This document shows, piece after piece, positions 54,751-64,000 of a stretch of DNA of 64,000 bases. Within the stretch, counting starts at the first letter, position 1. Every line of letters starts with the position of its first letter. This DNA is from Loripinus fragilis (lineage: Eukaryota > Mollusca > Bivalvia > Lucinida > Lucinidae): positions 28,678,120-28,742,119 of the forward strand of contig OZ026520.1 in the NCBI GenBank assembly GCA_964019695.1, written 5' to 3'. The notes beneath the pieces were generated by a model. That model made no database searches. It worked only from the letters and a program-made list of their open reading frames with translations, and was not told the DNA's origin. A program made the position numbers and the translations under genes.

Positions 54751-55018
54751 AGGGTCTGGATGGGGGGTCTGGTATTCACTATTCATTAAAAATTTATCTT
54801 ATTATGCATCTCTTAATTTTTTGGGTTATTCATTAAAATAGGATCCATAGCTCATTAAAAATTGATCATTCACTATTTCATCTATTCATTGAAAAATGGG
54901 ATTATTCATTATTTTTAGGCACTCATTATTCACTATTCAATATTTTTGACTCATTATTCATTATTCATTTTAACAAAGGGCCATTATTAACTTATCATTA
55001 AACCCCATCCAGACTCTC
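54750..55018. mobile_element. MITE family F, copy 3, beside exon 2 donor
   Basis: GAGGGTCTGGATGGGGG to CCCCATCCAGACTCTC. ATAAAA is exact on both sides (54744-54749, 55019-55024). Only 9 bp (55025-55033) remain between the target duplication and the last base of exon 2. Confidence 0.9.
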
Positions 55019-55033
55019 ATAAAAGTGACTAAC

Positions 55034-58000
55034 CTGGACCGTTATCTGCTTTATATCCACCTTCAGACACGTCGACAGTTCCACTCACAGACAGTGTATT
55101 GGAGTTCACTTGTACAGATCCAGCTTTCAATGTACCAGATACAGAAACAGACTCGTATGTGATAGTTGTTGCCTTGCAGCCTGATTGGCCATTTTCCGGC
55201 TGGTGCTGATAGCTGACGTCCATATGACCTTTCACTGTCATTGTCTGGCCATCAATATTCACTGTTCGCGACAGGTCTACTAAACCAGTGCTTGTCACTT
55301 CAAAGTAAGGCGCAAATATATCTTTTGATGGGTAAGCATGGAGAGTACCGCCAATAACCATTTTCTCTGTTATATAAAATTTGGTGTTTCCTGCACTGAC
55401 GTAGCTGCTGGTTTCAGTTTGTAATATATTAGCAGTAATATTTGACAAACCTTGCCATCCACTTGTAAGGAGAGAATCCAACCTTATATCACCTGCTGAT
55501 CCAACGTATATGGCTAAATCCTGTTCAGGTCGATTTGTATGAATTAAGATAGGTTTATATGCCCTGAATATTCCATTTAAAGATGCATAGTCAATAACGA
55601 AATCATCATCAGGTTCAAAGTAAAATTCACCACCTGCTAAGATACGCAAGCTGTCCCAGGCACCATTTTCAGCTATTCTATTGATCATTCTTCCAACGTG
55701 GAATATTCCTGATACTTCCATGCTATGAATTCCAAGTTGTGATGATCCAGACCATAGTTTGCTTGACAGTACATCATTGTCAAGTTTGACAACGCCATGG
55801 GAATCAATTGTAAAACTGTGAACTTTTTCTAGACTGGTACCTTTAAGTATAACAGGTAAAGTACTGGTCATTTTACCATCAATATATATTTCATGTAGCT
55901 TAAATTCGCGACAAGGAGTAAAATAGACTACTCCTGATGTACCTATGTTAAGATCTTCCACACCATCCCCAATGTCAAATGTCCTTACAGTCAAATGTCC
56001 ATCTATCTTTACAATCTCCATATGTACAAGGGTACATACTGGACTGTCTAAATTTACAACCCCAGTATTTGTCACTTCAAAATATGGTGCACTTATATGT
56101 ACAGACGGATATCCATCGAATGAACCACCTATGACCATTCTGTTTAAGTCAAACTCTGTATCACCTGAGTTCAAATAGCTTCCTGTATCTGTCTGTAAGG
56201 ACCTAGCAATAATCGTTGATAGACCTGTCCAATCAGAGATGGCAAGAGAGTCCAATCTTACATCTCCTGAGGACCCTATGGTTATATCTAAATCCTGTTC
56301 ACTCCGTTTCGTGAATACATTTATTGGTTTGTATGATCTAAAAATTCCATTCACATGGACATAATCAACAATAAAATCACCATCTGGTTCAAAATAACAT
56401 TTGCCACCTGATAAAATGCTGAAACTGTCCCATGAACCATTTGTAGCTATTCTATTGATCATTCTCCCAATATGGAAAGTTCCTGAAACTTCTATGGTGT
56501 GGACTCCAAGTTGGGTTGAGCCAGACCATGCTTTACTTGCAAGTACATTGTTGTCAAACTTTACTACCCCTGCTGAATCAATGGTTATTTTATTAACCTT
56601 TTCAAGAGATGTACCCTTCAAAATCATTGGTAAACTACTAGTCATCTTGCCATTAACATACATTTCATGTATCTTGAATTCTCTACATGGTGTAAATGTG
56701 ACTTCACCTTGAGTACCAATGTGCAAAAGCTGCACACCCTCAGCAATGTCTAATGTTCTCACTGACAATGTTCCAAATACCTTTATGGTTTGCATATGTA
56801 CTATGGTGCAATTTGGGCTGTCCAAGTTTACAGCTCCATTAACCTTACATTCAAAGTATGTTGCACTAATATCTGTGGATGGGTATCCATCTATTGTTCC
56901 ATCTATAACCATGCTTTGCGTATCTATCTTTGCATCACCAGTATTAAGGTAACTCCCTGTATCCATCTGTAAGGACTTGGCGCTGATGGTAGATAATCCA
57001 GTCCACTCTGATGTTAGAAGAGAGTCCAATCTCACATCTCCAGATGACCCTATAGTTATTGTCAAATTCTGCTCAAGTCGTTTAGATAGAATATTTATTG
57101 GCTTGTACGATCGAAATATTCCATTTATATAGACATGATCAACAATAAAATCACCATCAGGTTCAAAATAAAATTTGCCACCTGTTAAAACGCTTAAACT
57201 GTTCCAGGCACCATTTGTAGCTATTCTGTTGATCATTCTTCCAAGATGGAAAGTTCCTGAAACTTCCATGGTATGCACTCCAAGTTGGGTTGAGCCAGAC
57301 CATGCTTTGCTTGCAAGTACATTGTTGTCAAAATTTACCACTCCTGCTGAATCGATGGTTATCTTATTTACCTTTTCAAGAGATGTACCCTTCAAAATCA
57401 TCGGTAAACTACTAGTCATCTTGCCATTTACATAGAGTTCATGTATCCTGAATTCTCTACATGGTGTAAATGTGACTTCACCTTGAGTACCAATGTGCAA
57501 AAGCTGCACACCCTCAGCAATGTCTAATGTTCTCACTGACAATGTTCCAAATACCTTTATGGTTTGCATATGTACAATTGTGCAATTTGGGCTGTCCAAG
57601 TTTACAACTCCATTAACCTTAACTTCAAAGTATGTTGCACTTATATCTGCTGATGTGTATCCATCAAATGTTCCATCTATAACCATGCTTTGTGTATCTA
57701 TCTTTACATCACCAGTATTAAAGTAGCTCCCTGCATCCATCTGTAAGGACTTAGCACTGATAGTTGATAATCCAGTCCACACAGATGTTACAAGCGAATC
57801 CAATCTAACACTTCCGAATGGCCCTATGGTTATGTCCAAATCCTGTTGGCTCCGTTTGGATAGAATATCTATTGGTTTGTAAGATCGAAAGATGCCATTG
57901 ACATAGGCATGGTCGACAATAAAATCATCATCTGGTTCAAAGTAGAATGATCCCCCTTTACTGATAGACAAACTATTCCAGCCACTATTATAACTTATTG

Positions 58001-59881
58001 TATTGATCATTCTTCCAGCATGAAATGTACCAGAAATACTGACCGTTTCTATAGCAACCTGTGATGAACCAGACCATGTCTTATTTGAAATTCTTTCATC
58101 ATCAAAATGTACAGTTCCTGAATTCTGAATGGTAAACTTTTTGGATTGCATTACTATTGGTTTGTAAGATCGAAAGATGCCATCCACATAGACATCATCG
58201 ACATTAAAATCACCATCTGGTTCAAAGTAGAATGCTCCACCATTACTGACAGTCAAACTATTCCAGCCTATTGGATTGATTACTCTTCCAGCATGAAATG
58301 TACCGTGAATAATAATCGTTTCTATAGCAATCTGCGATGAACCAGACCATGTCTTATTTGAAATTCTTTCATCATCAAAATGTACAGTTCCTGAATTCTG
58401 AATGGTAAACTTGATGGATTGCATTACTATTGGTTTGTAAGATCGAAAGATGCCATCCACATAGACATCATCGACATTAAAATCACCATCTGGTTCAAAG
58501 TAGAATGCTCCACCATTACTGACAGTCAAACTATTCCAGCCTATTGGATTGATTACTCTTCCAGCATGAAATGTACCATGAATAATAATCGTTTCTATAG
58601 CAACCTGCGATGAACCAGACCATGTCTTATTTAAAATTCTTTCATCATCAAAATGTACAGTTCCTGAATTCTGAATGGTAAATGTGTGGACCTTTTCAAG
58701 GCTGGTGCCTTTCAACTTTATAGGTCCAGTACTAATCATTGACCCACTAACGTAGATTTCGTGTATTGGAAGATCTCCACATGGCGTAAATGTGAAATCA
58801 CCTTGAGCATCAATCTGTAACTTTTCTATACCATCTTTTATATCAAGTGTCTTTGCTGAAAGGATACCATTTATCAGTAGATTGTCTACGTGTAAGATGC
58901 TACACTGAAGGCTTGTTGCAATGCCGTTAGTATCATATGCTGGTTTATCATTGTTGTTTAAATACACATTCCCACTTGGAGTTTTAATGATGAAATAATT
59001 AATGGCACTATTAGTTGTATTCTTTGACAAAAATTCAGCATAATTTTGTACATTCATTGTGCCTTCCACAAGAACGCCATTCATATAAGCAGGTCCATGA
59101 GCTGTAAAAGTAAATACACCATGGTTTCCAAGCGTAAATTCTTCTATACCTGAACCAAAGTTAACATTACCAGGAGTAAATGTTGCATTTATTATAACTC
59201 TTCTGCATTCAAGGGTAATGCCCGTTGTTGCTGTAACACCCCAGCTTAGTTTTCCATTATCAATAATCAAATCCTCACAAGGTCGTTTGAATGACACTGC
59301 ATTCCCTAAAGTCATTGTTCCACGAATTACTATGGTCTCACCCAGGTGCTCATTTTCATCAACTGGATTGAACTCTACATTACCAGTAGACGTGACATTA
59401 AAGACAGTTAAACCGGCTAGGTCAACAGAATCAGCAACAAACGTCCCTGCTACAGTTAATCTACTTACTCTAAGATTGAGTACCACATCATCAGCATCTA
59501 GTACAGACAGTAATGCACCATTTTCTATTGTGAGTTCTGAGATACTCATATCCTGTGCAATAAGATACACAAGTGCAGGATTTATTAATGATACTATAGC
59601 ATTAGATGCAGTCTCAAGCTTTCCCTTGACATACAAGAATTCCTCAATGACAATGCTGGCATACACTCGGCGTAGGACAGCATTCTCATATATAAAACAA
59701 TGTGTTGTTATATATCTGTTCAAGGTTACATGTGTGTATGGTGTAATATGAACCATGGAATAGCCATCTCCTACTATGTCAGTGACTGACGTGATGCTTC
59801 CGTTCAGAACTAGATGAGCTCCACCGTTGAGAAGGATTTCTTTGAGATGAAGTGTCTCATCCAGTATCCAGGCTGCAGCAC
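55034..59881 (-). CDS. Exon 2: giant 4.85-kb exon coding beta-solenoid-like repeats
   Basis: The exon opens after the acceptor ATTACAG at 59882-59883 and stays open for 1616 codons to the donor CCAG|GTTAGT at 55033. It is phase 1 at both ends and a multiple of three. The first methionine (59756) is not the start, because the frame is open upstream to the acceptor. Residues ~1-60 contain VHITPYTHVTL, matching the HIGPxQT motif of exons 7 and 14. The rest is short beta-rung repeats such as GGxFYFEPDGDFxVD, VxGIFRSYKPI, SGTVHFDDE and GTFHxGRMINRI. These form about three 91-aa tandem units (273-bp period, ~57.87-58.69 kb) and four ~258-aa units (774-bp period, ~55.0-58.1 kb). Cys recurs once or twice per long unit (NCTIVHM, FTPCREF). 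I see no transmembrane segment. The pattern suggests a right-handed beta-helix, probably extracellular. No named family recognised. Confidence 0.93.
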
Positions 59882-59952
59882 CTGTAATAGTAATAGAGAA
59901 TATTTAATTATTGACATTTATTTCACCGCAAGAATTAAAAAAAAGTATATTT

Positions 59953-60160
59953 GGGCTGCAACATGTGATGTCCAGCAATGTGGCATTTTTGCAGCCTCCT
60001 TTTAAGGAAACTCCAAATGCTCTCATGTCACTTGCTTAACGGTCATAGAATATGCAAGCGACTTGCAAAAGCTCTGATCAGACTGCGCATAAGCGCAGGC
60101 TGATCTGAGCCTTTGCTGGTCGCCCATACCACATCTTTTTAAATACCATGTTGCAGCTCA
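59953..60160. mobile_element. MITE family E, copy 5
   Basis: GGCTGCAACATGTGATGTCC to ATACCATGTTGCAGCTCA, inverted; inner palindrome GACTGCGCATAAGCGCAG. Confidence 0.8.
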
Positions 60161-60307
60161 TTTCATTGGTGGAGAGAAGCACTTTGGATCCAAATCAGTA
60201 AAATATCTATCCTGGTTTGGATCCAAACTGTTTGAAACTCTGGTGGTATTCCACAAAGTTTACATTGAAAAAATCACCAGAAGAAAAACGTAACAAAACC
60301 CAGCATG

Positions 60308-60810
60308 CAAAGAGCTAAGACAATGTGATCATTACGAGACAATGTGATCATTAGGAGACAATGTGATCATTACGCAATTGATGTACCTTGAGTCATAATG
60401 AAAACCCAGCATACAAAGAGCTAAGACAATGTGATCATTACGCAACTGATGTACCTTGAGTCATAATGAAAACCCAGCATATAAAGGGCTAAGACAATGT
60501 GATCATTACGCAACTGATGTACCTTGAGTCATAATGAAAACGCAGCATACAAAGAGCTAAGACAATGTGATCATTACGCAACTGATGTACCTTGAGTCAT
60601 AATGAAAACCCAGCATATAAAGGGCTAAGACAATGTGATCATTACGCAACTGATGTACCTTGAGTCATAATGAAAACGCAGCATACAAAGAGCTAAGACA
60701 ATGTGATCATTACGCAACTGATGTACCTTGAGTCATAATGAAAACCCAGCATACAAAGAGCTAAGACAATGTGATCATTACGCAGCTGATGTACCTTGAG
60801 TCATGATGTC
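60308..60810. repeat. 68-bp minisatellite containing copies of a splice donor
   Basis: Seven exact-period units of 68 bp place the sequence GTACCTTGAGTCAT at 60383, 60451, 60519, 60587, 60655, 60723 and 60791. The last is the real exon 1 boundary. Two unit variants (CATACAAAGAG and CATATAAAGGG) alternate, giving a 136-bp higher-order repeat in the middle. The CCCAGCATGCAAAGAGCTAA part matches a nearby MITE end. A 20-bp triplication (ACAATGTGATCATTA) sits at the left edge. Confidence 0.93.
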
Positions 60811-60932
60811 CAATTCTCTTGAAGAAGAGTCCGGTCTGTATACATCTGGAGTTTTCTCGAAATTGTCAATGATCAGCTTCCGCTGTGATACGCCTCGTTT
60901 CAGAAGAACGGTTCCAGGGCCACCCGGTGTAC
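60795..60932 (-). CDS. Exon 1 (first in window) of giant repeat-protein gene
   Basis: An internal coding exon of 138 nt. On the minus strand it follows an acceptor ending TTTGCAG and ends CTCAAG before the donor GTACATCAG. It is phase 1 at both ends. It begins with a GGPG motif (TPGGPGTVLLKRG) and continues into a charged linker containing RKLIIDNFEK. The same GGPG-then-linker layout returns in exons 5 and 11. The donor lies inside a 68-bp minisatellite that carries six extra copies of it. The upstream exon must lie beyond 64000, because I found no in-phase exon between 60933 and 64000. Function unknown. Confidence 0.85.
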
Positions 60933-61074
60933 CTGCAAATAGAAGGTAACCCATTTAAACCGAATGGAATTTCCCACTTTTATCAATTGGATCAGTCCAT
61001 TTCCATTTTTAGGGTTGTTAGGTGGTAGTTTTCATTTTTTGCTCAAATTTTGATAGAACAGTCTGTAAGCAAAC

Positions 61075-61140
61075 AGTGTAGATTCTGATCAGACGCCGCG
61101 TTCTGCGGCGTCTGGTCTGGGTCTGCACTGTTTGCATATG
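61075..61140. repeat. Short hairpin remnant
   Basis: CAAACAGTGTAGATTCTGAT and TCTGGGTCTGCACTGTTTGC face each other around GACGCCGCG-TT-CTGCGGCGTC; probably a worn MITE core. Confidence 0.65.
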
Positions 61141-61227
61141 TCCAGTTATCTTGAAATCATGCTTGTGAAACAGTATGCCCCAAACCATATCGGCCAGTAC
61201 ATGAGATTTTTATACTTATCGCGTTTG

Positions 61228-61503
61228 CGCAAAAGCCTCCTTAAACCCTTTTCCTCATAGAGAGGCTTATTAACGCTTTTGCAAAAAGAGCAGACCCAGA
61301 CCAGGCAGCTCTTTTAAAAGCTGCCTGATCAGGGGCTACCCTATTTGCTTATGGAAATATGCTATATCTGATCCTACACTAGTGGACCTGACATGAAATA
61401 TATTGTTCTATGTACCAACATGAAAGTTTTTTTTTATAAATGTGTATAATTATTCATAGGGGGTGGAGCCTAGCATGAATTTTCATGAAGGAAATTGTTA
61501 AAT
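61228..61503. mobile_element. Repeat family H, copy 3
   Basis: CTCATAGAGAGGCTTATTAA, the hairpin GGCAGCTC-TTTTAAA-AGCTGCC, TGATCCTACACTAGTGGACC and TTTTCATGAAGGAAATTG. Longest copy of the family. Confidence 0.72.
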
Positions 61504-61702
61504 GCCATACTGACGTACCAAGCGGTTCTGGAGGTCTAAATCATGTAACTTTGATCTGAGCCTTCATTTACCTCCATACTTCGTGTTTGTGAGCAGCGAG
61601 GGCACTGGCCGTGAGTGTGTACATATGCAGACTCGCCTGAGCCTTAGTTGCTGCCTGCTGATGCGACAAGTACCGAAATCTCCTGCACTGGCCCATAATT
61701 CT

Positions 61703-61967
61703 CATGCGCGGATCCAGGAGGGAGGCAGGGGTCCCCTCCCCCCCCCCCTGGAAAATCACAATAGCGTTCCTTAGCAGTACCGGTCCGGAACCCCTGGAAA
61801 AATACCAAGCATGCATTCAATGTTGGGTCATTATCGATCCGCCAGTGAAATGGCGTTTCGCTGGCGGGCCGATAATGGCCCGCTTTTAATAGTATTTGGA
61901 GGATCCGCTCTCCTCCACTTAAAAAACGTTTTCGGGGTTGAGTTGGACCCCCTCTGGCAAAACGCAT
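61703..61967. mobile_element. MITE with GGATCCAG ends, copy 2
   Basis: CATGCGCGGATCCAGGAG at the left and CCCCCTCTGGCAAAACGCATG at the right. The inner palindrome is GGGTCATTATCGATCCGCCA with its inverse GGCGGGCCGATAATGGCCC. Related to 16149-16460. Confidence 0.7.
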
Positions 61968-62028
61968 GATGCTTGTTTAGACAGGGTATAATTTTCTTTC
62001 TTATCTAAGGGATATATAACTGGTAATA

Positions 62029-63360
62029 CGAGGGCTGTTCAAATATGAAAGCAAGTAGCTTCATAACTTTGGTCATATACATGCTACGACAAAATGGTAT
62101 ACGTTTCTATAAAGGATTATATGTCACCTTAAAACTGGCACAAGCCCTAAAGAAAAATACAGTATACTTATCGAGTTATAGCCCTTTGTATGAGGGTCAC
62201 TTTAGTATACTAACAAACTGAATGCTTTGAACATACCAGTGATATAGACGAGCGTATAATTTTTCAATAAATCAGTGAAATTTCTTTAATTTTTTAAGGA
62301 ATTATCCCCATATACTTATATAATGATTCTGTGAAAGTTGCGAAAATTCGACATGTTTTTGTTAAGTTACATCGAATCGTTTTCACTAAAGTCTCCTTAT
62401 GTTTGCAAATAAATGGTAAACATAACAACACCTTTCAGTTTTCAGTCAACCTTTTCTCTAACAAAATAGTCGAAGCAGCATTTAAACTAGTTTTAACTCA
62501 AAGACAATATGTTGATTGCTCATACTGAGTTGTTGCTACAAATCATTAAAGGATAGTCGGTTGTTTTTAAATGCTGAAAAGCATTTTTATTAGGTCAAAA
62601 CTTCCTTAAGTGAAGGGGTTATAGAACTTATACTTAGTTGTGTTGCCATGATATTGCGGTTTTAATCTAAATTTGAACGTTAACTTTAAGTTTCACCAAA
62701 ATCGGCATTATTTACAATGAAATTACTCACTTGGGTCTTGAAGACTAGACAGATTGAACATATCTTAATAAATGTAAACACGTCATTAAGATGCAGAAAA
62801 AATGCTTGAAAAATGATATAAAATGTAATGTGATAACTCTGTAAATAGAGGACGGAGCGTTATGAAAACTTCCTTATGACATATTGATCATGTTTTAAGC
62901 AAAATGCAAAGAAAAAAGCACAGCGATGTGCATTATTGCATCACCAGTAGATAACTCAAAATGACGTTTATCATAAAATTAATGACGTCACAAACGTGCC
63001 TGTTTACTCGAGATTGAAACAGGATTGTATAAATTTTTTCCTGCAAGCAACTTTGTCAATGTGCTTTAAACTTGCTTCTAAAATTTGGTGCCATTTTGTC
63101 ACAAACTTACAAAGATATGACACTATATCCGCACGTGTACCAAAACGTGTAGGACAATTTGCTTCAGAAAAACGTCAGTATACAGGAATGGCCTTTGTTA
63201 TAAGCGTTTGTAACTCAAGAAATATGGTGAGTGTTTCTTTATGTTTGATGCCATTTCTAAGGCGACAAATAGTTCTTTCCAGAAAGGTATAACATTTTGT
63301 CGTAGCATATATATGAAGAAAGTTATGAAGCTACTTGCATTCATACTTGAACAGCCCTCG
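62029..63360. mobile_element. Mariner-sized TA-flanked element with long inverted ends
   Basis: Ends CGAGGGCTGTTCAAATATGA and the inverse ending CTTGAACAGCCCTCG stay about 90% similar for about 70 bp, flanked by TA. The length of 1332 bp and GAGGGCTGTTCAA ends fit mariner. The two short open frames inside show no transposase motif. Confidence 0.8.
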
Positions 63361-63364
63361 TATT

Positions 63365-64000
63365 TGATTTAAAATCAAGGTCTTTTTGAAATATTTGGAG
63401 TGAAGTTTATATTCGTTCGAACTTCTGATAGCTTGTTTCTGTGCGTCATTTTAGCTCAAAGCACTTCAGCCAATAAATATACTTGATGCTGAACAATACC
63501 CGAGATTATAGGTATGCGAAGTTGAAATATTACAAGTAACAGTTAATAAAATTGAAGTTTTGTCATCTTTTTAGGTTGATTTCTGGCGATTTTCGGCTAA
63601 ATATGCCGAAAATAGCTAAAAAGGGTACCTTGGTTTCTTGTTAATGTTCATAAAGACGGATAATCTTTCAATAAAATATAACAATATAATCTTAAATATA
63701 ATATATTTAGCCATTGCTTTTTGAAGAAAATCACAGATATGCTGAGAAATAATGGAGATATGATTATTTAAACTTCAATATTCGTCAGTTTTGAAAGCCC
63801 AGCCTTGGCAACGTATTAGAATCAAAGCATCATCGTACTCCTTTGACAATTTACAGACAGCGCAGAAAAGTTACTGTTTTGACTTGTTTCTGCCTACTCT
63901 GATCTGCGTCTTAGTCGATGGGCAAAAAGTTTCGTTTAAACAGTAATTAGCGTCATAAGTGACAGAAAAAAATGGAAGTGCAGAAAAGTCATAATTGGGC
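63365..64000. other. Right edge, nothing recognised
   Basis: A+T-rich sequence with no exon in phase with exon 1 and no repeat family shared with the window. Confidence 0.45.

Noticed and set aside
59218..59751. A 177-codon open frame on the plus strand
   Set aside because: It lies wholly antisense to the giant exon and reflects that exon's repeat composition; no independent coding signal.
60308..60810. Regular repeat-and-spacer look, like a CRISPR array
   Set aside because: The whole 68-bp unit repeats with no unique spacers, in animal DNA, and includes an exon border.
61568..61816. 82-codon minus-strand frame as the exon before exon 1
   Set aside because: It lies over repeat sequence shared with 54600 and the GGATCCAG MITE, and shows no acceptor or matching phase.
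62996..63292. 98-codon frame as a transposase
   Set aside because: No recognisable DNA-binding or DDE/D motif; it is interior sequence of a mariner-sized element.

Overview
The window looks like gene-poor, transposon-saturated animal DNA, most likely from a bivalve mollusc. The evidence is long introns with standard GT-AG sites, many small inverted-repeat transposons (MITEs), tRNA-headed SINEs, a Penelope-type retroelement, and three pearl-like/Helentron-like elements. The last have ~190-bp tandem cores, an ACGG-type microsatellite and a 3' hairpin, which is the layout known from bivalve pearl elements. A clam-like (heterodont) host is my guess; no single-copy marker in the window proves it.

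One host gene can be supported, and it occupies nearly the whole window on the minus strand. I recover 17 consecutive internal exons from 60932 down to 894. Every one has AG/GT sites, and every junction matches in phase, giving 7793 nt (about 2597 codons) with no stop. Both ends of the gene lie outside the window. The product is a giant, probably extracellular, repeat protein that mixes Gly-rich GGSGG/GGGGGGRI stretches with beta-solenoid-like repeats. One exon alone (55034-59881) is 4848 nt and holds four ~258-residue and about three 91-residue tandem repeats. The order 'GGPG linker, HIGPxQT-like module, beta-helix-like part, Gly-rich part' recurs, so the protein is built of super-repeats. 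I cannot assign it a named function.

Layout in + coordinates. 1-8 kb: exons 17-15, a solo retroelement 3' end, an A+T-rich degenerate repeat and the first pearl-like element. 8-10 kb: a hAT-like element with an 8-bp target duplication and a pearl-like element inside it. 10-16.8 kb: exons 14-12 among MITEs and SINEs. 16.8-20.6 kb: a hAT-like element and a mariner-sized element. 20.6-24.1 kb: a broken Penelope-type retroelement with a nested DNA element. 24-41 kb: exons 11-3 among MITEs. 41.9-43.9 kb: a ~137-bp tandem array with nuclear-receptor-like AGGTCA sites. 44.3-51.8 kb: a transposon with internal satellite and two further transposons inside it. 52-55 kb: SINE, Tc1-like element and paired MITEs. 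55-59.9 kb: the giant exon. 60.3-60.9 kb: a 68-bp minisatellite that copies the splice donor of exon 1. 61-64 kb: MITEs and a mariner-sized element.

No rRNA, functional tRNA, CRISPR array or prokaryotic signal was seen. Short ORFs elsewhere are chance frames or lie in repeats. All function statements are inference from sequence pattern; no search was run.
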